From Sinotaia quadrata (Eukaryota > Mollusca > Gastropoda > Architaenioglossa > Viviparidae), in the NCBI GenBank assembly GCA_028829895.1, contig CM054177.1:75942663-76006662 (forward strand): a stretch of DNA of 64,000 bases, in the 5' to 3' direction. Shown here piece by piece: positions 49,601-59,900 of the stretch. The position numbers and the translations under genes were made by a program. The notes under the pieces were generated by a model that was given only the letters and a program-made list of their open reading frames with translations, did no database searches and was not told the origin of the DNA. Position 1 is the first letter of the stretch. Every line of letters starts with the position of its first letter.

Positions 49601-52600
49601 TTTTTAACGATAGCTACAGTCTTTCTTCATCGATCGGATTTGTCCAAATCATCTCTAGTCAATTGTCCAAATCATCTCTAGTCAAGTGTCCAAATCATCT
49701 CTAGTCAATTGTCCAAATCATCTCTAGTCAATTGTCCAAATCATCTCTAGTCAATTGTCCAAATAATCTCTAGTCAATTGTCCAAATCATCTCTAGTCAT
49801 TTGTCCAAATCATCTCTAGTCAGTTGTCCAAATCATCTCTAGTCAATTGTCCAAATCATCTCTAGTCAATTGTCCAAATCATCTCTAGTCAATTGTCCAA
49901 ATCATCTCTAGTCAATTGTCCAAATCATCTCTAGTAAATTGTTCAAAATAATTGTTTCTTTGATCTAGGAAGATCTAGGAAAAAACAAGGAAGACTTTGA
50001 AAGACCTAGGAAGACAAGGGCCACAATTCCTTGTTCGTTTAACTTAACTGTAGCGTTCATTCATTGAAGCTTTGGCCACGCCCAGCTTGCACGCATCAAT
50101 GTCCTCTCCACCACAAGCTTCGAAGAAATTGTACTTGCACACCAAGTTGTACTTGCTCACTAAGTCCCTGAAATTATACAATTAACCAGTCCTTTCTTCA
50201 AGACTAGACATGTTTATCCTATTTAAACATTCTGATCTCTGACTATCATTTCAGTATTACCTCCGTACAATAAAATGTACAATTTAAAATCTTCTCACAT
50301 TTACCAGTCACTTATTTACCTTCAAAAAGGGTCGTCTATTCAAGCTTTCTCCCAAGCCTTGATAGGGGACACTACCCTCTCCTAGCTTCGTCTAGTAGGC
50401 ATATGTGTAATGGTCAAAGGCACAGAAAGGTATTTATACACTCAAAACATCCACGCATCTTTCTTAAAATTAGATAACTTTTGACCCGCCCTACACAACT
50501 CCTTTGATGTCCTTTGATTCTCCCTTGTACCTAAATGTTTTTGTTTTATGCCCACACGAAATCATGAACCCCTCCCCTCCATCTCTACTTTTCCCAGAAG
50601 TTTGCACTTCCGACTAAGGGCACATTCACACAGAATACTTTATTAAATTGTTTTTTCAATTTCGAATTGTTACAAAAAAATGAAAGCTCCTTTCATGACA
50701 ACCACCACCACCAAATATTTTGCCCACTGCTTTACTCGCATAAATGTCAGTTTTCAGAATGTTATTATCAGTAGAATTATTTTATTGTATGGATTTTGTT
50801 CTATCGACAAATAAGAAAGATAAGTTGGGTTACTTTGCATTTGCTGGGATTGAATAAAAGTTTGATCTGTTTCGGGGAGAAATTGAAAAATTAAAAAAAA
50901 AATAAAAGCTAACCACACAGAGCAATGCAACCCAGAAACCGAGTAAAACAACGATGATTAAAGCAAACGAAATAAAATCCAGCAGTCAGAGTATTAAATA
51001 TTTTGCAACAATTAATTGAATGTGAACATGTATCAGATCCAGCCCTCTAAGTGACAGTTGACTAGCTAGAGAAGAATAATAGATTAAAATATACATAGGG
51101 TTCTATCTAATGTTATTACAATTTACAATACTCATATCATACAAAATTATTATACTATCTCGCACCGTACATAAGCAAATATCGAACCTTTAGTTTCTGC
51201 CAAAACAAAGGTAGAAAGAAATAATGTATCGACAATTCTTGAATTCCATTACAGAGAATCACGCATTGTTTATTTCAGTCTAAAAGACTTCCCACACACG
51301 TTTTTGGTGAATCGACTGCCTTCGCTTCTAGTCATATAAAGTGATTTAAATTCATTCTTTGATCTCCATTGTCACCTTTGTCACATCACGCCTTGACTCA
51401 TGAGTTGCAGATGCTTAAACAAAGGGTGAAAGAATTACTGTAATGACAATTCCTGAATTCCGTTTCAGAGAATCATCTGCTCTTTGTTACAGACTCAGAT
51501 ATACACATACCTTTATGATCTTTAATGGACCAAACACCCTTCTCTAATTCTGAAGAGAGGTGATTTCAATTTGTTCTTCAGTCTGTGTTATCACTTTTGT
51601 CACGTGTTTTCCACACCTGCTCATTCGTGGCAAAATACAGGGTGGCCCAAAAGTAGGTTTACAGTTATCACGTAGACTATTTATTTGAAAATTTGTGAAT
51701 TCGAGATGAATGTAATCTTTTAAATCATTTATTGTTCTTCTCATAAACCTTGTTCTTAACAACACTCCCAAAAAAGAAATCCATAGGTGTCAGGTCAGGT
51801 GAATGTGATGGCCATTCGATGCTGCCCCTTCTTCCGAACTGTAAACCTACTTTTGGACCACCCTGTATATTACTGCTAATACTGCTTGTGGTTTCAGTTT
51901 GGAGTTTCATTGATGTTTCTGGGTTTTTCTTCACTACTGGAGGTCAGGATCAAGTCCACAAGTTTAGATAATTTATTTTAATTATTTCCATTTGCCCTAC
52001 ACTGGACTTAACTAAAAAAGACATTCAGCCTGCCTTTCCTTGTAACATAGATGCTTAAACTAAAACATGTGTGTGCCCTTTAACTTTTATAACAGTAAAT
52101 CTAGTATTGCTTAAGTTTTATACTTTAATATTTATCTGGTGTGATCAGGTTAAACTAATGCCTTGGAAGAGACTGACACACTCGTACTTAAAAAGAAAAA
52201 CAGCTTGTCCTTCCTAGTTAGTGTTAAAGATGGAAGAATAGAAATACCATACAAAGCTAAATACATGAATTCCATGCAACTTTACATTTAGTGACTGATA
52301 GTTCACACTCACTAACATGACAGGTGAAGTATGTTGATAACAATATTTTGGAGAAGACAGTAGGTGGATGGGAGCTCGCAATTTATAGAAAAAAAGACGG
52401 ATTTATCTTCTCCTTTGGTAAGAAGTTTTCCATCTAATGGTAATATTTTGCGATGGTAAATGTTTGTCTTTAATGTTGTGAAAGAGAGAAAACGTTTACA
52501 GCGCCGGCATATCCAAGTGAGAGAGACGAGTGGTGTCTTCTGGAGAATTATTAATAACGCAAATTAAGATTATCATTACTTATAATTGGTTCTGGATTAT

Positions 52601-53121
52601 TAAATAATAATAATAATCATCATCATCATCAAAACCATTATTGAGTATGCGTAGGCATCACAGAGAGAAAATCGGTTGATGAATTATCATCACTCAATCT
52701 GGAGTGAAAAATAGTTATGTATACCATAAATCTAGAGACTACAAAATAAACGTTTAGTAATACGATTTTGAAATACAAGTAATTCAACGTGTACTCATTA
52801 TTTGAAATAAAAGTCAGTAGGTCAGGGTACATATTTTGCTAAGTCGATAAGGGCTGCCTATCTTTTTATTTGTATTTTTGTACCTTGGGTTTATTTCGTT
52901 GTGCCTTCGTTTTATTAACACTTCACACTGCCCACTACTTCCAGGCCGTGTTTGAAGTCACAGAAGAGGGTACCAAGGATTCTTCATCAAGCTTCATCTT
53001 CATCGACTTTATTTCGAGCAAGCCAGTGGTGTTCAATGCCAACCACCCGTTCATGTACATGGTATGGGAGAATGTCAATAAAGTAATACTCTTTTGGGGC
53101 AAATATTCAGGCCATAAATAA
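32573..53121 (+). CDS. Serpin gene C, exons 3-8; leader exons absent
   Basis: Exons 32573-32734, 33609-33819, 38478-38635, 44850-44958, 48839-49169 and 52945-53121 are open and in phase, about 382 codons. Hallmarks: [95 protein letters not shown], signature NANHPFMYMVWE. The hinge EEGTKDSSSSF lacks the Ala-rich P12-P9 run; canonical counting gives Ile-Ser at P1-P1'. Only 1065 bp separate the stop of B from exon 3, and no signal-peptide or linker exon is visible there. Exon 3 is phase 1, as is B exon 2, so B exons 1-2 joined to C exons 3-8 would give 442 aa. Either a chimeric transcript, a new unseen start, or a 5'-truncated gene. Absence of frame damage over six exons argues for recent loss or continued use. 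Confidence 0.9.
33609..33819 (+). CDS. Serpin C exon 4
   Basis: Acceptor CTTTCTAG ending at 33608, donor AAA|GTAAGA at 33820; 211 bp, one codon shorter than A and B. Encodes ASKETEKEMMSVLNL through NITLHLASAVFMNSGIPVKD. Confidence 0.91.
34490..35520. mobile_element. Unclassified insertion in serpin C intron 4
   Basis: Block with no counterpart in A or B intron 4; begins with a GTTGTTGTTG/GGTCACCCCAGG segment and contains GC-rich CCGCGCCGCGCG near 35228. No protein recognised. Confidence 0.35.
35520..36432 (+). mobile_element. LINE reverse transcriptase C-terminal fragment
   Basis: Plus-strand pieces, with frameshifts, encode VRQGC..LFNIVLERI, then LRFADDIDSLAGNEEKLAHL (the FADD catalytic motif of non-LTR reverse transcriptases), GLEISAEKTKL, KFKYLRAIGIDEGSK, SRLKTVWKKANIS, MRSLVVSVFLYACD and finally GHVTINRARQDN / RRRGRQRKM fragments. 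This C-terminal layout is typical of jockey/RTE-like animal LINEs. It ends in a (GATA)n tail. Frameshifted and 5'-truncated, so dead. Confidence 0.88.
36433..36552 (+). repeat. (GATA)n tail of the LINE
   Basis: 120 bp of GATA with two GATG variants immediately after the LINE 3' end, consistent with a microsatellite-type LINE tail later expanded. It is on the opposite strand sense to the (ATCT)n arrays elsewhere. Confidence 0.95.
36553..38200 (+). mobile_element. Solo-LTR-like element copy in serpin C intron 4
   Basis: Aligns with A 2430-3646: GAATCTTAATT..TTAATAATTCT, AGCGAGCCCC.GTCCACTCA, GTAAGAAGGTCA, ATTGGAACTGGTTT and the end GCAAATTTACT..CCACA. Inserted at another site from the A copy, so an independent insertion. 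Confidence 0.6.
38478..38635 (+). CDS. Serpin C exon 5
   Basis: Acceptor ATTTTCAG ending at 38477, donor AAAG|GTAGAG at 38636. Encodes LDKFNFNAPGGPEEPINQWV and TAGKISRVLKSGSIQGQT through AAYFKG. NVT in SNVTAGK is a possible glycosylation site. Confidence 0.93.
39185..39515 (+). repeat. ~38 bp tandem array in serpin C intron 5
   Basis: Unit CTAATTCCCTCAATCTGGTT..ACCCTGCACACAAAAA, about eight copies. A intron 5 has two diverged copies at 5205-5280. Confidence 0.92.
40320..42100. other. Unclassified region of serpin C intron 5
   Basis: No counterpart in A intron 5, GC slightly raised, contains (GT)n at 41024-41065 and TGTCTGTTTGTG repeats at 40840-40935. Likely one or more old insertions; no protein family recognised. 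Confidence 0.3.
42350..44310 (-). mobile_element. Gypsy-type LTR retrotransposon relic (protease then integrase)
   Basis: Read on minus. About 43930-43600 encodes an aspartic-protease-like segment (YINGHCVPVLYDAGCGVGLV, where the usual Asp-Thr/Ser-Gly is Asp-Ala-Gly) preceded by a possible gag-linker. About 43150-42580 encodes integrase: VFYWPSMMGDVTWYCQSCDI (zinc-binding end), then GFSEEILSNRGAPFMSELMK and TTSYQPMSNGLVE (core). Stops and frameshifts throughout. Protease runs into integrase with too little space for RT and RNase H, a point taken up in the findings. Confidence 0.82.
43558..43602 (+). repeat. (CA)n microsatellite within the Gypsy relic
   Basis: About 45 bp CA run, a later expansion between the protease and integrase parts. 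Confidence 0.96.
44850..44958 (+). CDS. Serpin C exon 6
   Basis: Acceptor GAAAACAG ending at 44849, donor ATAG|GTGAGT at 44959; 109 bp. Encodes GLWLDMFNSEETQEEDFY and [12 protein letters not shown]. Found by alignment to A exon 6, with which it shares the sequence around the acceptor. Confidence 0.9.
45227..47850. mobile_element. Possible LTR-type insertion in serpin C intron 6
   Basis: Block absent from A and B intron 6. Begins near TGTAACAAG and has a promoter-like GTATAAATACCAGAGTGCAG at 45689-45708, as expected inside an LTR. Contains internal duplications (45850-46000 versus 46000-46160; 53 bp unit at 46498-46603; 47500-47700 in two related halves). No pol-like protein seen, so it could be non-autonomous. 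Confidence 0.35.
48240..48470 (+). repeat. ~58 bp degenerate tandem repeat in serpin C intron 6
   Basis: About three units of AAATGCAAAGATAATGAAAC..TTTATGTATCCATTTACAAA..ATGACAATATATTAT. Confidence 0.85.
48839..49169 (+). CDS. Serpin C exon 7
   Basis: Acceptor AATTCCAG ending at 48838, donor AAAAG|GTATTG at 49170; 331 bp. Encodes [45 protein letters not shown] and LYISDVIQK. Confidence 0.94.
49205..49237 (+). repeat. (ATC)n array after C exon 7
   Basis: Short ATC run 36 bp after the exon 7 donor, at the place where A has (TTA)n/(GTA)n and B has (TAC)n. Confidence 0.93.
49640..49940 (+). repeat. 23 bp tandem array in serpin C intron 7
   Basis: Unit TGTCCAAATCATCTCTAGTC plus AAT, 13 copies with rare substitutions. 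Followed by the AGGAAGATCTAGG..AAGGGCCACAATT block (49962-50030) also seen at 13325-13420. Confidence 0.97.
51638..51865 (-). mobile_element. 228 bp mariner/Tc1-type deletion derivative
   Basis: Terminal inverted repeats of 29 bp, CAGGGTGGCCCAAAAGTAGG.. at 51638-51666 and its complement at 51837-51865 (one mismatch), flanked by TA (51636-51637 and 51866-51867). The minus strand between them keeps the C-terminal end of a transposase, EWPSHSPDLTPMDFFFG, then a frameshift before LKDYIHLEF. SPDL.PMD.F is the region of the third catalytic Asp in mariner-like (DDD/E) transposases. Non-autonomous. Confidence 0.9.
52340..52580 (-). mobile_element. Fragment of the solo-LTR-like element
   Basis: Reverse complement aligns to C 36590-36770: TAATTCT.CAG.AGA..CCAC, CTCTCTTACTTGG, GTAAA.GTTTTCTCTCTT, ACATTAAAGA.AA.CAT.TACCATC and the GAGC..CCATCCAC segment. 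Confidence 0.55.
52945..53121 (+). CDS. Serpin C exon 8: divergent RCL and C-terminus
   Basis: Acceptor CTTCCAG ending at 52944; TAA at 53119-53121. Encodes AVFEVTEEGTKDSSSSF, IFIDFISSKPVV, the signature NANHPFMYMVWE and the tail GKYSGHK. Loop length is one residue longer than A; the hinge is polar where inhibitors have alanines. Confidence 0.94.
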   Translation, partial: AVFEVTEEGTKDSSSSFIFIDFISSKPVVFNANHPFMYMVWENVNKVILFWGKYSGHK

Positions 53122-53167
53122 CTCACATGTGAGCTTCAAATGCAGGTGAAGGCCACGACGATGCACT

Positions 53168-53173
53168 ATCACT

Positions 53174-53236
<63 letters not shown>
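53168..53236 (+). repeat. (CA)n in serpin C 3' UTR region
   Basis: About 65 bp pure CA run soon after the stop; A and B have shorter CA runs in the same position (11501-11520, 31530-31562). Confidence 0.97.
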
Positions 53237-53238
<2 letters not shown>

Positions 53239-53641
53239 ATATACACACGCAAGAACGTACTCTTGCATGAACGTATACTGAAAAGATTGTAACAGTCCCA
53301 GGTGATTTAACGAAAATGTCTGATTACAGTTTTAGATCTGATTCATGAAAGTGAAGCGTGAAAGACATTAAATATTTCGTATTTGATGCAATTTACAGAA
53401 TGACCCACCGTCGTTTCCCCACCATTTAGAACTCTAGATATTTTTTTAAAATAATTTATTCTTCATGTTATAATTCTTTACTACATGTATTCTATAATGC
53501 AGTTTATAATTTACATATATTTGTCATGTATGTGCAATTTCCAATTTACAAATATTTGACATGCATTGAGTGAAAATTATATTAATAAAGAGATGGAAAC
53601 AGAAAAGAAAAATTAAGGATGTATACAATTATTATGCAATG

Positions 53642-53647
53642 AATAAA
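53642..53647 (+). promoter_or_regulatory. Poly(A) signal of serpin C (AATAAA)
   Basis: AATAAA in CAATGAATAAATTG, 521 bp after the stop and collinear with the B signal within conserved 3' flanks. About 105 bp before the (ATCT)n array. Confidence 0.55.
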
Positions 53648-53750
53648 TTGTTATTTATTTTTCTTTTGAAATAGACGAAGACACACTGGTACTGTATATA
53701 TTAAAATGTCTATAAAGTATTTATGACATCTGTTTTTTATGATTTCATCC

Positions 53751-53892
<142 letters not shown>

Positions 53893-56200
53893 TATGGAGT
53901 ATTTGCTGCATGATAGTGTCCAATGCTCTATTCTGGAGTTGCTTTGACATAATTCTGTCTGAATAGACATTTTAAAAATCACAGACGTGAACTTTTTGAA
54001 AACTACAACAGGATAGATACTAAATGGCTTATGACACGTTAATTTACGAGCTATATGACGTCCATTGAAGGTAGTTTAATTCTCTTAGTCATACAATGAT
54101 GATTTTAAAGATTTTATGAACTGTTTTATACTGAAAACATTTTGTTTGCCATTTCTCGTGTTCAGAGGTTCACAAGAAAAGCATGGAACCAAATTTATTT
54201 TTTATTTCACTGTTCGCGCTGGACCACTATGGTCAAAGGGGAACAACCCACTGACAAAAAGCATGATAAAAAGAACTCACATATGCGCTAATGCATGTAT
54301 GTAAATATTAAATGGTTTTTTGTTCATCAAATTTCTTTTAGCTTAGGATGGACGTGTGTAGACATAGTTAATGTGTATCATATCATGCATAAAGATATAT
54401 ATATATATATTATGGTGATTTTATATATTGAGTGAATGCGATTATATTCACAAATACATGTGTGTGTGTGTATAATTATTTACGAGCAAATGTTAAAAGT
54501 TAGCTAATACACTCCTAGGGAAAGCCAGAAGTTTGCCTAGGCAGTGAAATGCGTGCATTATACATCACGTGCACCAGCAAAAGAAAGTCACAAGACGTCA
54601 AATCTTCTAGAATATCAAGAAAAGAATAAAAGGAAGACTGAAAGGTTAGAAATTTGATGAGAACGTGACTTTTTGCGAGAGTAACTTGAAGACAGCAACT
54701 TCATAAAGAGGAATAGTTTTGTGGTGAAACTTCATATTACGGAAACTACGTCGTGCCCACTATTGAGAGTTAGAGACATCTCTTTTTCCTCATCCTTCTC
54801 ACTGGTGAATGCTAAGTATCATGAACATTGAGGCAACATGTTTGTAAATACATCATGGCGAAGTGAATGGTTCAGTGCTTCAAGACAGCATTGTGTGTAA
54901 TGTCATTTGCACACCGTCATAGACAGATGAGTCATTCAGTCTCTCTGGGCTCTGTCCAGGGACATTCTATCCAATTTGTGAAGGAGCAGATTCTTCTCCT
55001 ACCAGAGTACAGGTAGAGGAGGTATGGTGACAGCGCCAGAATGTCGTTGAGGCCCAGCCATCTACCGGAGGCCAGTGAAATCACTGACAGTTGTCACTAT
55101 GGCGACAGCCAAGACTACCTGACCCAGCCTATACACATAAGGTCTAGAACAGTGATTTGAATCATCATCATTGTGAGTGATGCTACGACTGTGCGTCTCT
55201 CCTCTTCGGACATTCACAATATCAGTGAGTAGCAAAATAGAGGCAAAGCACATTTAGAACATTTGCAGTAAGATTTAAGAATAAGAACATTTATTCTTAT
55301 CAGGACAAACATTATTATTATATGTAAAATGAACTTGGTGGTTAATCCACATTTTGTGTGAATTGTTTTAGGTTGGCAGTACAATTTACCACATAGAAAT
55401 TTTATATTTGCATTTTTATTTTTGACTTTTTGAATTTCTTCATTTTCATCTCCCCCTCCCTAGAATGTATGTCATTGGAAAGGTGCATGATTGATTTAAC
55501 CACTGTATGAGACTGATGCCCATTAGGTTAATAAATCCTAAATCATACTTTCGTTATTCATAGTTTTTGAAAGGGGCGAAAGAGTTCATGTTTGTATTGT
55601 TTCATTGCATTCGTCTGTTCATTCATGTATTCATAAATATTCATATTCGCACACTCGCAGACACAGCCAGTAAGATGTTCCTTTACATGACAGAATACAT
55701 TCAGGCCCCACACAACCATCAATAGCGATCTTTCTTGTGTTTTTGGTGACATCTAAAAAAACGACGCATTACTGGCACATGTCACATGCTGCGCTCTCCC
55801 TAGAAATAGAGACATCAGAGCAATTAAACGAGACCCTCCCCAGTAGAGGTTGCTTTTTATGTTGTCATCAACAAATGATATTATCCTACAACAATGATGT
55901 AACACAACAGTGCAAGACTAGTCAGTTAAATTTCCAATTAAGGCATGTGACGTTTTACTGGGAGATGGGCAAGATGTTAATTATCCACTACCCTGGCTAC
56001 TCGTAACCTTATGCTAACCCAAAAACACACCTTCTGTGTGACAACACATGTTGGAAAAAAAGCTAGATAATATGATGTCACATATGTGAAGTTCATGATT
56101 TTCTTAACTCCCAATTCATACTGACCGTCACACGTTGAAAAATTAATAATTTAAGACTAAATATCATCGATGTCTAAATGAAAGGTAATAGAGGGAAGTG
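53893..56200. other. Intergenic sequence between serpin C and the Gypsy relic
   Basis: No gene supported. A GC-richer 55010-55250 block may be an old insertion. Frames at 55558-55752 and 55737-56006 show no family. Short TTAAAGATTGAAGGGTAAAGG repeats at about 56215-56300. Confidence 0.4.
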
Positions 56201-56339
56201 ATAAAATATTACAGATTGAAGAGTAAATGTTAAAGATTGAAGGGTAAAGGAGGATTGAAGGGTAAAGGTTAAGGATTGAAGGGTAAAGGTTAAAGATTGA
56301 ATGTGTTCTTAAATGATAGGTAGCATTGTTCCAGATAGA

Positions 56340-58925
56340 AGCCGATGATAAAAGAAACAGAGCTTGGTATAAATCAAATGAAGATACAAGAAGATAGTTT
56401 AAAGATAAGTGTGAGGGCAGCTAAGGTTCAGAAAGCGTACATAAGATTTCATTTTCATTCCTTCAATAGGAAACACCCAAAATATTGAGGATTATGTGCT
56501 AAGCTTTGCATAGTGTGTCATAAGATTAGGCCTTCCAGAAAGTTTATGGCTCTCAGAGTTAGTGACAAATATGAATGGTCAAGACATTATGGTCTTTAAT
56601 AGACTTCCAGAGGAACAAAAACATACAAGGATTATAAGACTGAATTGTTAGCATATTTTAAGGTGACTATTGGCAGAGGTTCCACTAGTACATATGAGAG
56701 TCGAACAGCATGTTTTACAGTCAGCCAGTAAACTGCAGCACATTTTGACACGGAGGTTACAACTAGACAAGTTGAAAATTGACAGTGGGAAAGATATTAT
56801 TCTGGAGAATCTCGTCCAATAGAGGAACCCAATTCATGAGTGAGTTAATGAAAGAGATTAATGAACTTTTGAAAGCTGTTTAGAACTACTCATTACCATC
56901 CTATGTGTAATGGTTTAGTAGGGAATCTGAATGGCACCTTAACAAATCATTGACGAAATTGCATGTAGATAGACCATGCGATTGGGATATGTATTTGCCA
57001 GCACTTTTGTTCGTATTGCATGAAGTACTGCAAGATTAAAATCTTTTCTTGTCTTTCAAACTCTTGTACAGTAGAACCATTAATGGGCCCATGTCTATAT
57101 TACGAGAATATGAGTGGGATGGCAGAATTCATAAAAAAGTATGTATCTGCATGTAATTGAACTTACTAACTGTATTGACACTTCCTATCAAACAGCAGCT
57201 GAAAATGTATTGGAAATGCAAAAACTAAAGCCAAACAAGCATGTCTGTACAATCATAAGATGAAAGCATCTAGCATCAAAGTAGTTAAGTGGGTGTTGTT
57301 GTTTTTACCACTACATCAAAACAAGTTAGAAGTATCATGGCAAGGACCATGTGACATCATTGAAAAAACGACCAGGTGTAATTTCAAAATTCAGATCAGA
57401 TCCAAAGCAAAAGGTTTTCATACTAATCTGATGAAGGCATATGAAGAAAACTCTAATAACATGGTTGCTACCATTATTATAGAATATAGAGGACAACACC
57501 ATCTCTGTATCCGATTCTGAATCAGTACCACACCCAGGCTTTGCAGATGCTCAACTTGTTGATGACATCTTCATAAACCCTGACTCTGAAGATCACCAGT
57601 TATGGAGTGTGATAAGAGAAGCTCGCAATGTTTTCTCCAATAAACGTGGGAAAGTGAATCAACAGTCACACTACAAGATCATAGTCTGATCTGAACAAAA
57701 CCATACATTTTACCTTATGCTAAATGGATGCTGTTAATCAGGAAATCAACTCTATGCTAGCCATAGATATTATTGAAAAGGCAGAGCCCCCATATAGTTT
57801 TCCTCATATTGTAAAAAAAGTGATGGCATGCACCGATTTTTGCATGGACTACAGACAACTAAATAAGTCAGTCATTTTTTTCAGCTGAACAAATTCCCAA
57901 ATCAGAGCATATGTTTTCTAGACTCAGTGGAGCTGAATGTTTCTAAACTCAGTCTTGTGAAAGGTTTTTGCAATTTCCAGTCTGTGAGGCAGACAAGCCA
58001 AAGTTAACATTCTGCACACATGATGGCCAATATCAATGGTGGGTAATGCTGATTGGAATCCTCACAGTGCCTGCTGTTTTTGCCAAATGATGAGATTGCT
58101 TAATTAATGAACCTATGAAAAAGGAATCTGTATATCATTTCATGAATGATGTATTATTAGCTACCAAAACTCTAGAGGAACACATCAAAGTGATAAGTAA
58201 GTTATTCCAACATTTGAGTGAGTTTAATCTTATTACTCGAGCAAAAAATGGCTTTGGGAATATTTTAAACACAGTGGGGCAAGGTCTGTTGTGACCAGAA
58301 GGTTCAAAGGTATGGAAACCTGAAGTGATGGTGAGACCACACTCAAAGATGAATGTTAAATCTTTATGGGGATTGCCAGTTACTATAAGAAATTCATTCC
58401 CAAATTAAGTAATATTGCCAAACCACTCATTGATTTGAAGAGAAAAGGCAGTCCAGAGAAAATGATCTGGAGTGAGGAGTGTGAGACCAGTTTTAAAAGA
58501 CTGTCACGAGCTCCAGTCATTCACCTACTAATTTTGATAAAGAATGTGTACTCCAAACTGATGCAAGTAATGCAGGGCTAGGCACCATATTAATGTAAAA
58601 GTATGGTGATATTATATATCCAGTAGCTTACTCCAGCTGTACATTAAGAACAACTGAATAAACTTATTCAACTTCAAAGAAAGAATATCTCAAAATTGTC
58701 TGGGCTGTCCAGAAATTCCAAGCCTAGATATATGGCAAACATTTTGTTATTCAGACAGATCATCAACCTCTCGCCTACACAGTACATTCAGTTAAATCAA
58801 AGGTGTGTTTGACTAGGTGGCCATTACTACTACAACAGTATAGGCATACTGTAGAAGTAATCAAAGGCACCACGAACATAGGAGCCAACTATTTGTCCAG
58901 AGCAGTCGAAATGGAAGTATAATGA
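56340..58925 (+). mobile_element. Gypsy-type relic ordered gag, integrase, RT, RNase H
   Basis: Translation in shifting frames gives: a gag-like stretch at about 56400-56760 (NIEDYVLSFA, LVTNMNGQDIMVFNRLPEEQ); integrase core C-half and tail at about 56820-57500 (GTQFMSELMKE, CNGLV, WDMYLPALLF, SWQGPCDI); an RT N-terminal linker at 57510-57690 (REARNVFSNKRGKVN); RT at about 57730-58320 (DFCMDYRQLNKS, and YHFMNDVLLATKTLEEH at the catalytic aspartates, where FMND replaces the usual FMDD); RNase H at 58360-58920 (ASYYKKFIPKLSNIAKPLID, QTDQTDHQPLAYT-like region, NIGADYLSRAVE end). Many stops and frameshifts; dead. LTRs not delimited. Confidence 0.82.
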
Positions 58926-59435
58926 TCCCAGTTTATCAATCTCCATGTAAACAGTTGTGAGATCTTTGCTTATATACTTGTATTATCTCTGATGTATAGA
59001 GAGTTAACCAATGATAATGATTTCTTGCATTTATTTGCGTTTGTATTTCCTTAAATGTGGAGACATAATGAGTCATGTCTCTAACTTACAATGAAGAGAA
59101 ACTATAGTGCTTTGTCTTCATAAATTTTGCTTATATCTCTTTAAGTTTGGAGACAAACTGGTCATGTTCCAACTTAACTTGAGATAAATGAATATGTTGC
59201 TTGATGTTTAATGCTCAATGGTTATTGAGACCTGTTGAATTAATTATTAATCTCTTATTTCTAAACCATGTTGAATTAATTATCGTATGTCATAAAACCA
59301 TCATAATATTCTTTTGTCTTTTACATAGTTATTCATTTCGTACTATGGTGTAAAGTTCACTGGTAAAGTTTGGAATTTACTCATAATAGAGCAGATTTAA
59401 ATGTGATGGTTAACATCTGAAAAAGGAGAGGTGCA

Positions 59436-59900
59436 TGTGGTACAATAAATTTGCCTGTCCATATTTCTAAACTTAATTCTTATATAAATTTGTTAAATGT
59501 CGACTGACCCGATCTTTGGCACTGCTTATGATGATATGTTTTGTAAGTGTCAAAGTTGGAGTAAACAACTCAGTTGGAGAATATGCTAAAGGTTGCTGAT
59601 GCAATCCAAACCAGTTCCAAGTGGATAATTTGCTTTTCTGACTAGTAGTCTCATACTTGTTCCTAACAACTTCATACACTAGGGATGGACTGAAAGTTAT
59701 TTTGTTGAAGAAGTCCTATATTCTAATCACTTTGACTTGAATATAACTCGATTCGGTCATGAGACTATTAATATTTCTTACACGTTTGAAAATCACTTCA
59801 ATCCATCACTATGACTGGAAGGGAAATGAAAAACATTTCTTGTTAAATGGTTTAACTGACAGTAAGTGAACTTAAGGAAGCATATAAGTTCAAACTTTGA
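59436..59900 (-). mobile_element. 3' part of the solo-LTR-like element, inverted
   Basis: Reverse complement aligns with A 3290-3646: ATCCACTTGGAACTG, GAGTTGTTTACTCCAACTTT, GGCAAATTTA and CCACA end at 59436. Directly downstream of the Gypsy relic but in opposite orientation. Confidence 0.55.

Noticed and set aside
49640..49940. CRISPR-like regular repeats
   Set aside because: Direct tandem 23 bp units without spacers in a eukaryotic intron; same for the 37, 44, 46, 53 and 65 bp arrays.
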